Assembly: GCA_013397075.1 (NCBI GenBank) | Contig: VWZS01000312.1 | Span: 1-64,000 of the forward strand | Source: Rhabdornis inornatus | Lineage: Eukaryota > Chordata > Aves > Passeriformes > Rhabdornithidae | Direction of reading: 5' to 3' | Length of the DNA: 64,000 nucleotides | Part shown: positions 24,586 through 35,593 of the stretch, piece after piece | How positions within the stretch are numbered: the first letter of the stretch is position 1 | Layout of the letters: each line of letters opens with the position of its first letter | Position numbers and translations under genes: made by a program | Notes under the pieces: generated by a model | What the model was told of the DNA's origin: nothing | The model's input: only the letters and a program-made list of their open reading frames with translations | Database searches by the model: none

Positions 24586-27197
24586 AGAAAAACAGCCACC
24601 AATTTACATGTCATGAAAATGTCTGTCTTTAAAATTAATGGGTGCACAACCAAACTTCTGACTAGCACTTTATGCAGAAATTAAATAAATAAAAAGTTTT
24701 TCCACTGCAATATGCATAGCTGAATCATCTTGATTGTCAGTTGTTATCGACATGAAAAATAAAAGGATTTTTCTCCATTGGCCCAAGTTTCTGATTTTTG
24801 AAGAGTCATCTGCCACGAATTGTAACAATTACTGATGTCAAAGGACCAAAATTCAAATGATCATTTAATGTTGTTTGACATGAAAGAAAACATAATTGAA
24901 TTCTAAACAAGTAATGTCACATTCTGTGAAATGATTGCTGCCTGGTTGACAGCAATAACCCCCAAAGAGTTGCTGCATTTCACACAGAAAAAAGACTTGG
25001 CAAATAAATTAAATGCATTTTGTTTAAATATTGCAATAGAAGAACCCAAAACAAAAGTTTAACAAAACCTTTCTTTCTTTTCTTTCGACGTTTTTCTTCT
25101 TTTTTCTTTTCCAGAAAAAAAAAAAATGGACTGAAAAACAGGCAATTAAATATCTATACTTATTACTACCAATTTCCTTGTTTAGTTAAACCTTGCTGCT
25201 CCTTCCATATCTCTCCTTGATATTGTTTTTGTTATCACGGACAAGAAGGGATTATTATTCGCATAAATGTGATGGAATAATTTAGAAGGTTACATTTTTA
25301 GACAGATTCTCTTATAAAGGCTTGCATGACAAGTTGTCTTAAAACCAGAAATTTTCCTGTCCTCATCATGACTTTTTGACCATTGTAGTTCTGTATCGGG
25401 ATTTCAGCTCAATACATCTTTGCGATGACTTCAATTAAAATTAATATGTCCTCATTATGCTTAGAACAAAACTGTCAGAGATAGTTTCTGTTGTATCAAG
25501 ATTAAATTAAGAATTGTGCTTGATCTGAAAATTACTATCTATAGGGAAAAAAAAAAAGGATTTTGAACCTAAAATCATACATTTAAATGGATCATCTTTC
25601 TCAGGACATAAAAATACTATGGTGTGGTCCCGGAAGGAATCTGGAAAACACATAAATTCATGTGCACTCAAATCAGTTGTAGGAATAAAGGTTAAATGAT
25701 AAATAAAGGTTAAATGATAAATAAAAGTTTCATACCCTGTATCTTTGGAAAAGACCATTTTCAGAGCACTATTTCTAAATATGGATTCACTCTGCATTGC
25801 ATGAGAAGGAAATGTACCTTTTATAAAGTGGTCTATTGATTGAAATATGGTGGTGTGGTTTCCACAGAAAAAGAGAAAATGTAATGGTCTATTCTCCGCT
25901 CTCCTGGGTTCTGTCAGGTAAGCAATGGTATAAAATTGCCTTTTGGGATACTTATCTACTTATCAAAGTATATATATTAAAAAATTACATGATAATAGTT
26001 TTACTTAGGAAAACAAGTAAATGGAAAAAAATCCAAAACAAAACCACAAACTATGCCACTTTCTTAAAACAAGGACTGCAAGTGGATGGGACACACTCAA
26101 CAAATTATTTAGCATTATAGATAAGTCTTCCTCCGCCTAGAGAATTCATGTATTGATTCACACAGGGTACCCAGTATTTTGTGCACATCCTGCTCCAAAT
26201 TCTGCTCTGGGGCTCTGTTCAAGCCTGCCTAGGAGTTTGACAAAGTCATGGACTGTGCTCCAGGATGAAGCTATGTGGAATAATTCTGGAGCATCAATAT
26301 TTCATTGACTAATATTAGGGAGATATTTTTGTCCTGTATTGAATCCAGATGCTTTCCTAAACCAGGACAATATTAATATATTAAGATTAATATATTAGGG
26401 AATATTAACTTCTTAATATTGTAAGAAGCCTCCACAGGTAGGAAAAAGAAAATAATATGATCTTGAATTCTGCAGTCATCTTTCTTGACTTAGTCACAAC
26501 TATTCACTTGTATAAAATTAATCACATTTATAAAGACCTTCAGAGTTTAACATAGAAATGGTCATACCCTTTCTAAACAAATTATTGGTGAATATGACCC
26601 GGAATGTATAACTCAAAGAAGAGACTCTTCTTTGCACTTCACACTTTCCTGCCTTGAAATATTGATGTCCTCAGATTTTAATAATTTCTCTTTGAGTATT
26701 TGCTTAGAATTCATTTCTTTGGAAGTTAGATTTTCACATACATCCCAACATATTTTACTCAAAATCCCAGTGTGATATGCAAAAAGACTGTCTCCTATGT
26801 CAAATTCTCTGTAAATCAAAAACCAAATGTACATTTTTATGGAAATGATTTATGCAAAGCAGCTATTTGATCCATAATAATAGTCACATGAGAAAGAAAC
26901 AATGCAGAAAGAGGCCTGAGAATACATGGCAGGAACACAAATGTAATTACAATCAGCTCTTATTTGTCAGACTTGGAAATAGAAAATGTGCATTCACTAA
27001 AATAATCATAAAACAAAATGTCCCAGGGTTCCACTCAATTTTATCCCATTTGTTTCTGAGGAACAGATAGATATCAAGAAAAAACTAATTCAAACCCAGA
27101 GAAAAAAACGTGAAAAGTTGTATAATTCATGTATTTGAAACATTCAATTGCTGACCCAGTTGGATTTATTTAAAGCAAAACACCACCTCCTGCATAT
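24586..27197. other. AT-rich non-coding stretch with a short tandem duplication
   Basis: An 18-bp unit ('ataaaggttaaatgataa') occurs twice in tandem at 25685-25720 and begins a third time at 25721. Otherwise no repeat family or gene is recognised. Near 26370-26400 is an AT palindrome-rich patch. Confidence 0.6.
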
Positions 27198-27221
27198 CCA
27201 ATTAATGGTTGCCATGGCAAA
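27198..27221. promoter_or_regulatory. Candidate RFX X-box-like palindrome next to CCAAT
   Basis: The site 'gttgccatggcaa' (27208-27220) is a near-perfect match to the palindromic RFX X-box (two GTTGCC half-sites facing each other). Directly upstream is 'ccaattaatg', giving a CCAAT box (27198-27202) overlapping a homeodomain-type TAAT core. This is a sequence match only. A 13-base match can arise by chance in a vertebrate genome, so function is inferred. Confidence 0.3.
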
Positions 27222-29436
27222 TAAGAGTTCCCACTGCACTGTCTTATTTCAATATGCATGACAATTGTAAGTATATCACTCGGAAATTTTCATAATGATA
27301 TTAGCTGATCTATCCAGCATCAGACAATTAATTTTGTAAAGCATCAGGTGTTCAATATTTATCCTCATAAAAATTAAATGCAAACATTCACGTATCATAT
27401 GGAAATTGATTCCTTTATAATCACTGTCATGCTTTCTCTCATTAAATATTTTTCTTAAAATTTAGATTAGGATGGGAGACAGATTTTTGGTAAGTTTTCT
27501 GTATGAGATGGCCACGGTCACTACAGTATTTTAAGCTTTGCATAACAGCTAGCTTTAAAAAGAGTTCAAATAAAGTATACATTTTGTAAAAAATATTTTG
27601 TCAATGAGTCTATAATGGCTTGTAAACATTTTTCTCAGTGAAATACAAGTTCATTCTATCTGTTTTTGTAAAGATTTTCTTGCATGATAAGGGCTGGATG
27701 AGACAGATCCAGCACTTAGCACTGCCAGATTTGTAAGACCATCCTAGCACTGCCAGATTTTGTAAGAAATGAGCAGAAAGAGTTCGCTGTCCCCCAAAAT
27801 TATGTGTTTGTAAGGAATAAATGAAGCAGAAAAGTAAGGACAAGCCTAAATTTCCTCTACTTTGAATATAGATATCTTTAAACTGTTTAGATAACTTTAA
27901 ACTGTCTAGATAACTTTAAACTGTGACCCAGTGCTCAAAGTTTCCCTTTCAGAAATTTTGTAATGATTTTATTTTAAGCCACTCACTGTGATGTTTTATA
28001 TAATCACCATCTGACACATTGTGCAGTCCAGCCTGGAGAGATAGCTGCTTCCAGGACATTGCTCTCTTCTCTAGGCTACAATTTCATCTTTTAGTGGGAC
28101 TCATTTTCTATCCCTGTGAAGGTGAGTTTTGTGCTGAAATAAATGCTGGAAGTAATCTACCCCAAAGAGACACAAAAAATAAGAGCAGTCAAGAAACCCT
28201 CTGGTTCAGAGAATTTGGAACAAGGGAGTTCTAGGTTATGTCCTTAGAAGGGTTTCTGGGTTTCTACACAGTCATAGTTTGAATCTCTCAGTAATTCTGA
28301 GAGGAGGTACTAAATATTTAGGCAATTTCTTCTCTTTGAAGAGAGGAGATTTCCTATAACATTATGCTTAATAACATATAAAAAATAGTAATGCTTCTTC
28401 AACTTAATCTTTTACTAAAAATGCCTCTCCATAAAAAATTTTCTATTTTGAATCTTCAGCCTCCAACAGGTGAATGAGGAATGAAATTAGGGGGGGAAAA
28501 GTAGAGTGGTGTTGGTAGAGCTAGGCGTAGGAATGAATTCTTTTTAAAGGACCAGTAATGAAAGGGAAGGACTGGTAAAGCTAGAGTTGACCAAATTATT
28601 ATTATTAATAGCACTGCTTGTAGTAATACCAATCCTGTTATTTTGGCAGTTTGCTTTTGACAAATTTCAAGAAACAGCTGTGTGTTGCAAACAAATAATG
28701 TGGTCTATGAAAACAAGTTTCAGAGCTCCTCATTTTTACTCCTTTGATAATATAATTTTATGTCTAGATTCTGATTTGGCTCGATTGTTTTTTTCTTTTC
28801 CTACTGTGTTGTTGTTGCTTGGATTTCTTCGGGTTTTTCCCCTCCTCATGCACAGGATCACTTTGGTAGACAGCTTGAAACGTGGTTTTACATGAGAAAA
28901 TATGTCCAGAATCTTTTTGGTATATTTAAGCCCATCGTATGAAAATTAAGACAGAAACTTTGAAACAGTTACCTTTGGTATGAAATGATTATTAATAGTA
29001 CAACAAACTCTTCAAATACTCATGATCTGTTTGCAGGGAATAAACAAAGTTTTAATTAAAGACACAATATACAGTTTGATTTTTAGATTGTTTTTTGGGT
29101 TTTTTTACTATATCTGGCATCTGTAAAAATAAAACAAGCCAGAGAGCAAAATTAAGGTTCATTCCACATATTCAGATTCATAGCACTGATCCCCAGCCTA
29201 CCAAAGTCTGAAGCAGGCTGTAGACAACAGAAATACCTGAAAGACCTGGAGTCCTTCTCAGCATTTTTAACACAGAATTTTGCAATGCTTTTGTTTTTTG
29301 TCTTTTGGCACATACTGTAACCAATAGCTTCATTTAGCAATATTCAGCAGTTGGATGGATCATATTACTTTTTAAATGAATGAAACTAATTTTGCTTGCA
29401 GTAACTTCTACCACACCAGCTGGTACTGTTATCACC
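27222..29436. other. AT-rich non-coding stretch with local duplications
   Basis: A 19-bp unit ('ctttaaactgtttagataa') recurs 2.6 times in tandem at 27876-27924. A segment of about 22 bp ('tagcactgccagatttgtaa' core) occurs twice at 27717-27738 and 27745-27767. No gene recognised; the frame at 28587-28895 starts at TTG and has no domain. Confidence 0.65.
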
Positions 29437-29488
29437 GCTGCTGTCGTCGTCGTCATCATCATCATCATCAGCAGCAGCAGCAGCAGCA
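29437..29488. repeat. Compound trinucleotide microsatellite
   Basis: Three adjoining triplet runs related by single changes: CTG/GTC units (29437-29453), ATC units (29454-29470), then about six AGC units (29470-29488). The Ala/Asp homopolymer frame on the minus strand is a translation of this tract and not a gene. Confidence 0.95.
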
Positions 29489-32400
29489 TAATCATAATTA
29501 CTTTTAGAAAGATAAATCAAGGAAATGAAGCAGTGGATATACAAAGTGCCAGGACATAGGGTTTTCTTTTGTTTGTATGTCTTAACCATATTACCTTATT
29601 GCAGTCTGCATTGTGGCAAGTTTACTGCAGCAGATTATTTACTGTCTTTTGATTAGATTTGTTGGAATTAATGGTAATTTCTTCTGTTTCTCTTATGAGA
29701 GACATAAATAAAAGAAATTATATTATCTCTTGACATTTTCTACAAAAGTAGAAAAACACTTTTGATTACATGATAAGTAGTCTAATTGAATTTGCTTCTT
29801 TCATTAAAAAGGGACCACCCTCAACTCAGCTGATCCTCCTACTCTTTCCATCTAATTTATCTAGGTAAATAGGTATTAAAAGCCAAGAATAGACATAGAA
29901 AGAGACACTCTATTCCACTGAATTTTCATTAGGTACCTCTGAATTAATAACATGGTCTGATGTCCATTAGAGTTCAGGTATCAATATAATATGACAAAAT
30001 TACACTGGCTTGGGGCGAAACTATAGAAAGGTAAAGGAAAGGGAAAATGTAGTTAGTACCATATTCTGCTATTTATCTCACATTAAATAATTCTATGCAT
30101 ATAATCAGCTGTCCATTTACAGCTGGGTAATGTGAGAATAGCTGCAAAACATAAACATCATTAAAATTCACTTCTCTGAACTCCTAGCTTTAAATATTAC
30201 TACAAATGTGAATTCAACAGTACTTAAATTCTGACTTTCTGATTCTTAGTGACTCCACAGGTAACCCAAACATGAACAGGAGTTTTTTGCCATTGAAAAG
30301 GAAAGAACACAAGGCAAAAAATCCGGTATCTTGGATAACTTAAAATCTCTCTTCCATTTTATTAACTAAAAAATTATATTAAAATTTAATTTTAAAAATC
30401 GACTCTAATATTCTACTAATATTTCATAAACACAATAGCCATAGTAGTGTCCAGTGAAACCATCCAAACACTGCAGAAGTACACATGTTTTTCTAGAGAC
30501 AGGACTAAATTTCTGTTTTATGACACATCAAGATTTAGTGTGCTGTCTTTCATGAGTCAGTCTGAAGACCTAATCACCTATACACACACATATTGACTAG
30601 ATCTCAGGTATAAGAAGGTTGTAAAGAGGCATTCCATATTCTAACTCTAATCTTCCCAGATTCAGATATTTAAGACAACTGTCTAGAGTAAGTTGTTTTG
30701 AGCCTAGAACAATTGATAGTTTTCTTAATGATCTTCTAGAGCAAGACTTAAGATGAACTTTTTTCATGATAGGTGGAGGTATTCTTGAGTCCAAACATCC
30801 CTCATTACTTTCATTAGGCTTCTCTTCATGTCATAATTTTGAGACAAAATACTTTCCTTATCTAGCACTCTGCAGTTCTATAAAGTGAAACTTGGCTGCA
30901 AAATTTTAAAGCTTTTTCCTCTTACGTTGCTGTTTAATACTTACTCAAAATTCCCTTAAAGATATTACAATAAACTACTAACATTTAACTTCACTTAAAA
31001 TGCAAAATTAATTTCTCTGGGAACAGAATTTCATGATAACACTGACAGTTATAAATATGCAGAAAGATTGCCAAAATTATACAGAAGAACATTAATTAGA
31101 AACTGAATAGCTTTTAATCTCGTGAAGCCTTTGTTTCTACAGATTGACAAAGTTGCTGTCTGAATGTTAAACAGTACAATTCCTGATAAAGAACATGCAC
31201 AGCTGATCTTCGTCTGGGAAACAAAAAATATTTCTAAATTTATACCAACATTTTTATTCAGTAATGCATTTAATATAAATTTAACATGTAAAGTCCTCAA
31301 GCGCTGAGGAGTTTGAATTATATGTTTACATATCTTGTCCAAAAGGGGATAATTTCTGTAAGCAGCCATTCTTAACTATATTTTTGTTGGCCCTGGTTTT
31401 CCAGAAATTATAGATAACAAATCACCTGGTACACTTGTGCTTTTTTCTCACTTGCCTGTAAAGAAACAGCACTAAAGGTGTCTTAAGTCTGTTCACAGTA
31501 GGATATTGAATACAGTGCAAGAGTACATTTGGATCATGAGCTATTGCAGTATGAAAGTAGCAAACTAGAAGTACCTGTTACTGCAATAATAAAGTAATAA
31601 ATGAAAAATGCATGAGGTTTCCCTCATTGACTGAAAGTCCACCTTCTACTATTTTACATTTTTTACTTGCCCTTTTTTTGATTATTTCTTTATAATCTTT
31701 AGGGCTTTTCTCAGCATCAAAAATTTAAACTTACTATTATTTATAGCATGGGAGGGGGAGAAAATGTGAAAGCAATTCCTGAACATGCTAATGTATTTTT
31801 TTTGTTTTTCATTTGAACCTTTACAGGCCATTCCCTAAAATCAAATTTAGCCACAAGTTAATACCTCGCTAATACAAGGAATGTCTTCAACATCAGTACA
31901 GTGCTTTTCCTTTGTGAATTTTCTGGTCTTCAGAGAACTGTTCTGAGGATTTCTTTTTATTCTGTTAATACACAGTCAAGAATCATTTAAAAATTAATTT
32001 AAAATAAAGCTAGTAAACTTATTGAAAAGAGTCAAAAGGTTTTCTGTAAAAAACTAAAAAATCAAATTGATAGGAAGGTGACTGGCCTGAGTGGATCATC
32101 TATTATCATCTGGATAATACTCCAAATGGGTCCACAAATTGATTTGCCAGCACTGACTGCCCAAAGTAATCTGATAGAATTCAAAGAGGGAAAAATTAAA
32201 ATGAATGAAGGAAGAAGCGAACTATCTGTGTTTAATCTTCAGTTTCATCAGAAATCGATTAACTAGCTGACTTTGGGTCCAAAAGAATTAATTATGCTCA
32301 GTCTCCAGTATAATTAACAACACTATGGCCATGTCCCAAAATATTCATTAAACAGTCAGGAACAATATGAAATTCAAATTAAAACTGGAAAAGAGATTAA

Positions 32401-33534
32401 ATAGAAGTAGTCATCTCTAAAAAGAATCATACTACATCTGAGATGAAATCATTTAAGCAATACAAAATATGGAAATACATTTTGTGTTACATTCGATTAT
32501 CATTAATTCCAGCACTGCAAGCTGGCAGCTATTTTAGGCTCATTACAAAGACTAAAATGGGCTGGAATTTTAATAAAAATCAATCCTCATTGGAATAATG
32601 GCAATGTGATTCAAACTTACAGGAAGTTAAGTTCTAAAATTCAAGTTTTCTTTTTAATTCTAAGTTTAACTGAGGAAATTTGCATTCTGATGTACACCTA
32701 CCATTAATATTAAACACTAAGGAATATGCACATAGATAGGAATGCAAGGAGAGAGAAGGGGGAGGAGAAAAGATGTAGCTTAAATATGCATTTTGGAATT
32801 CCTATTTTTCAAATTTCCCAAACTTTGTGTCAGTAGCCTGTGGATCTGAATAATGCCGCCATGTGCAATACGGAATTTACTTTCAGTTTTCTAATTGTGA
32901 ATTTTTTTCACGCCCCGTAATTTTACATTGTTGTATTTGGTACATTATTCTTTTAAAGTTCATTACTTTTTAGCCATAAAAGCCAGGCTTTTTTTTGCTT
33001 TTGTTTTTTTCCTTTAAAATTTGAGTATCATAAATCCTCCCATTTTGGCAATTTCTATAGAAAGTAATTGCATCAGAGCAAAAGTAGCTTCATTTAAAGT
33101 AAGACATCTTGAGGGGGTTTTATATTTTACACCAAAGGTTCTATAGAGGAAAACATTCATGAGCAAATAAGAAAACAAAAAATCTCGTATGCTTGTCATT
33201 ACTTATTAAATTTAAATCTTCTATTATTTTATAATTTTATTTTTAGTTTTTTAATCAAAGGCACAGAAAACACCTATATTTAATTATTGATTGCTTATGC
33301 AGATCTCAATTTTGCTTATGACTGACACCTTTACTAAGGCTGTTTAGTATGACTGCATCAATAAATTTGCATTTAGAATAATAAAAAATTTAAAAAAAAA
33401 TAGGTTGGTATTATTTCATCATTCTGCATGTCAGTTTTTCTCTTTTTCAGTCCTCTAGCTGGCTTGACTAATGACTAATCCACTGACAGAATTCTGACAT
33501 TGCATGCAACTTTGTGGTGTGTTGATGCTGGTTA
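29489..33534. other. AT-rich non-coding stretch, possible conserved sequence
   Basis: No mobile element or gene recognised over 4 kb. The part at about 32440-32960 is free of simple repeats and looks compositionally mixed, as conserved non-coding elements often do, but conservation cannot be judged from one sequence. Confidence 0.55.
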
Positions 33535-34042
33535 GACATCATATGCCACCAAAGCTGCTCCATCACTGCCCTCCTCAGCTGGACAGGGAGAGAAAATATA
33601 ATGAAAGGCTCGTGGGTCAACATCAGGATGGGGAGAGATCAGTCTGCAATCACAGATAAAAGACTTGACTTGAGGAAAAATAACTTACTATATTACCAAT
33701 CAAGTGAGTGTAGGATGAGAAACAGAACTGAATCTTAAATACCTTCCCTCATGCTTCCCTTCTTCCCAGGCTCAGCTTCGTTCCTGATTTAATACTTAAC
33801 CTTCTTCCTTCGAACATTGCGGGGGATAGGGAATGGGGGTTGCAGTCACATTGCCTCTGATGCTCCTTCCTCCTCAGTGGGAGGACTTGTCACACTGAGC
33901 ATGGGGTCCCTCCCATGACAGACAGTCCTTCAGCAACTTCTCCAGCACAAGTCCTTTGCATGGGCTACAGTTTTAAACAAACTTCTTTAGCATGGTCCCT
34001 TTCAAGGGCTGCATTTCTTCAGGAACCAGCTGCTCCACATAA
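33535..34042 (-). mobile_element. ERV LTR-type repeat, inverted copy 1
   Basis: A GC-richer block matching a common avian LTR-type repeat in reverse orientation: 'ctcctcagctggacaggg' (33572-), 'gaaaggctcgtgggtc' (33603-), 'ttaccaatcaagtgagtgtag' (one base omitted; 33694-), 'gggaatgggggttgcagtc' (33829-), 'ctcctcagtgggaggact' (33872-) and 'tggggtccctcccatg' (33902-). It ends near 34042, where CR1 begins. The outer terminus is missing. Orientation is inferred from copy 2, which ends in CA. The family name is not known to me with certainty. Confidence 0.65.
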
Positions 34043-35212
34043 CAGGACATTTTAACCAACTGCTGGAGAGGCAGTACAGCTGTTTGGATCGAAAAGCAAT
34101 CCAGAGGGTTCCTGGAATGCATCAAGAGTAACTTTCTGGTCCAGTTATCACACAAACCAACTGGAGAAGAGGCATTACCAGACCTTGTGCTCACTAGTTC
34201 ACCTGATCTCATTAAAGAAGTGGAAGCCTGGGCTGTAGAAACTGTGCCCTGGTTGAGTCCCTCCTAATTTTGCGGAACAGAGACCTGGCAAATAGTGAAG
34301 TCAGAACTCAGAACTTTGGCCACTTCTCTTGGAGCACAGGAGCTCTTCGTCTCCCTGATTAGAAAGTAAGACAAGGCAGGCTAGAACTTGATATGGCTGA
34401 GCAAGGATCTACTTCTCACACAGAGAAGCAAGAAGGAAATGCAAAGCTAGTGAAAGTAAGGATATGTGACCCAGGAAGACAACAGGAATACAGTTTGAAT
34501 GTGTAGGTATGGGATCAGGAAAGTTAAGGCACCGTTGAAAAAGGACTTGTTAAGGGATATGAAGAATAATAAGGGATTCCCTAAATACATAGGTCAGAAA
34601 CAAAAAGCCCAAGAAAATCCAAGTAGAATGAAGGAGTGAACCTGCACGATGAATGAGAAGGGAGAACCAGTAATTACAGATATTGAGGTACTCATTGAGT
34701 TTCCCATGCCTCTCGAGTACCTGAATCTCTAGGTGGGGGTTGGGGGGCAAAGTTCTTCTCACTGTAAGCTAACAGGTTTGGGACCCCTTGATGAAAGTAA
34801 ATAGTCACAAGTCTATTGGATCTGATGAGATTCATCCCAGGGTTCTCAGGGAGCTGGCTGATGTTGTTGCCATGAAAAGTCATGGCAGTAAGGAAAAGTC
34901 CCTGGTGACTGGAAAAAGCGAAACATCAGTCTGATTTTTAAAAAGGGGATAAAGGAAGACCCAGGGAAGTACAGACCGGTAAGCCTCACTATTTTGTCAG
35001 GGAAGTTCATGGAGTAGATAGATCCTTATAGAAGAAATGTTAAGTCTCATACAAGACAAGGAGGAGATCTGAGGCAACCAGCATGGCTTCGCTAGGGGCA
35101 AATTGTGCCTGACCAAACTGGCAGCCTTCTATGACTGACTGCAAGGGTCAAAAAGTGAAAACTACTGATGTCATCTAGCTGGATTTCTGTAAGGACTTTG
35201 ACATAGTCTCAG
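34043..35212 (+). mobile_element. CR1 LINE ORF2 internal fragment (linker plus N-terminal RT)
   Basis: About 1.17 kb of sense CR1 with neither end. Landmarks are 'aaagcaatccagagggttcc' (34093-), 'gaccttgtgctcactag' (34181-), a block like 'gggatatgaagaataataag' (34555-), 'ttcatcccagggttctcagg' (34831-), 'gactggaaaaagcgaaacat' (34907-), 'gggaagtacagaccggtaag' (34964-), 'caaccagcatggcttcgc' (35076-) and 'gactttgacatagtctc' (35196-). It covers the EN-RT linker and first RT blocks and is full of stops. It lies exactly between two inverted copies of one LTR-type repeat. Confidence 0.9.
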
Positions 35213-35593
35213 ATGACCCTAAGGAGCAGCGTCTCTGTGTGATGTGTGACGGCCCCCATTTCTGTCCATTGGTGTCACTGAGGGGGAGTAGATAGAGAAA
35301 TTGAGAGTGAAGTTGAGCCCTGGAAGAAGGGAGAGGTGGAAGGAAGGTATTCCTTTAAGATTCTGTTTTACTTCCATTACCTGCCTCTGATTTGATTGGT
35401 ATTATACTAAATTATTTTTCCCCAAGTTGAGTCTTTTTTGCCCATGACTGTAACTGAGGAGCGATCTCTTCCTGCTTTTATCTCAATCCATGAGACTGTC
35501 CTTATATTTTCTTTCTTCTCTTCCAGATGAGGAAGGAAGGAATAGAATGACTTAGGTAGACACCTGGTGTCCAGGAAGGGTCAACCCATCACA
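35213..35593 (+). mobile_element. ERV LTR-type repeat, inverted copy 2
   Basis: The same repeat as 33535-34042 but in the opposite orientation. It has 'gtgaagttgagccctgg' (35309-), 'ctctgatttgattggtatta' (35385-), 'ccccaagttgagtc' (35421-), 'gcccatgactgtaactgagg' (35440-), 'gatgaggaaggaaggaatag' (35526-), and a complete-looking terminus 'gggtcaacccatcaca' at 35593. The CA end and the layout (AATAAA-like position followed by a U5-like segment) suggest a plus-strand LTR 3' end. The start merges with CR1 at about 35213. No target-site duplication was found. Confidence 0.65.

Noticed and set aside
25685..25727. Direct repeats considered as a CRISPR-like or iteron array
   Set aside because: Only two full copies with no spacers, in a vertebrate genome; simple tandem duplication.
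28587..28895. 102-residue frame with a hydrophobic, signal-like start
   Set aside because: Begins at TTG, lacks any recognisable family or splice context, and hydrophobic frames are common in T-rich DNA.
29386..29589. Open frame with Ala and Asp homopolymers
   Set aside because: Caused by the compound trinucleotide microsatellite; the flanking residues show no domain.
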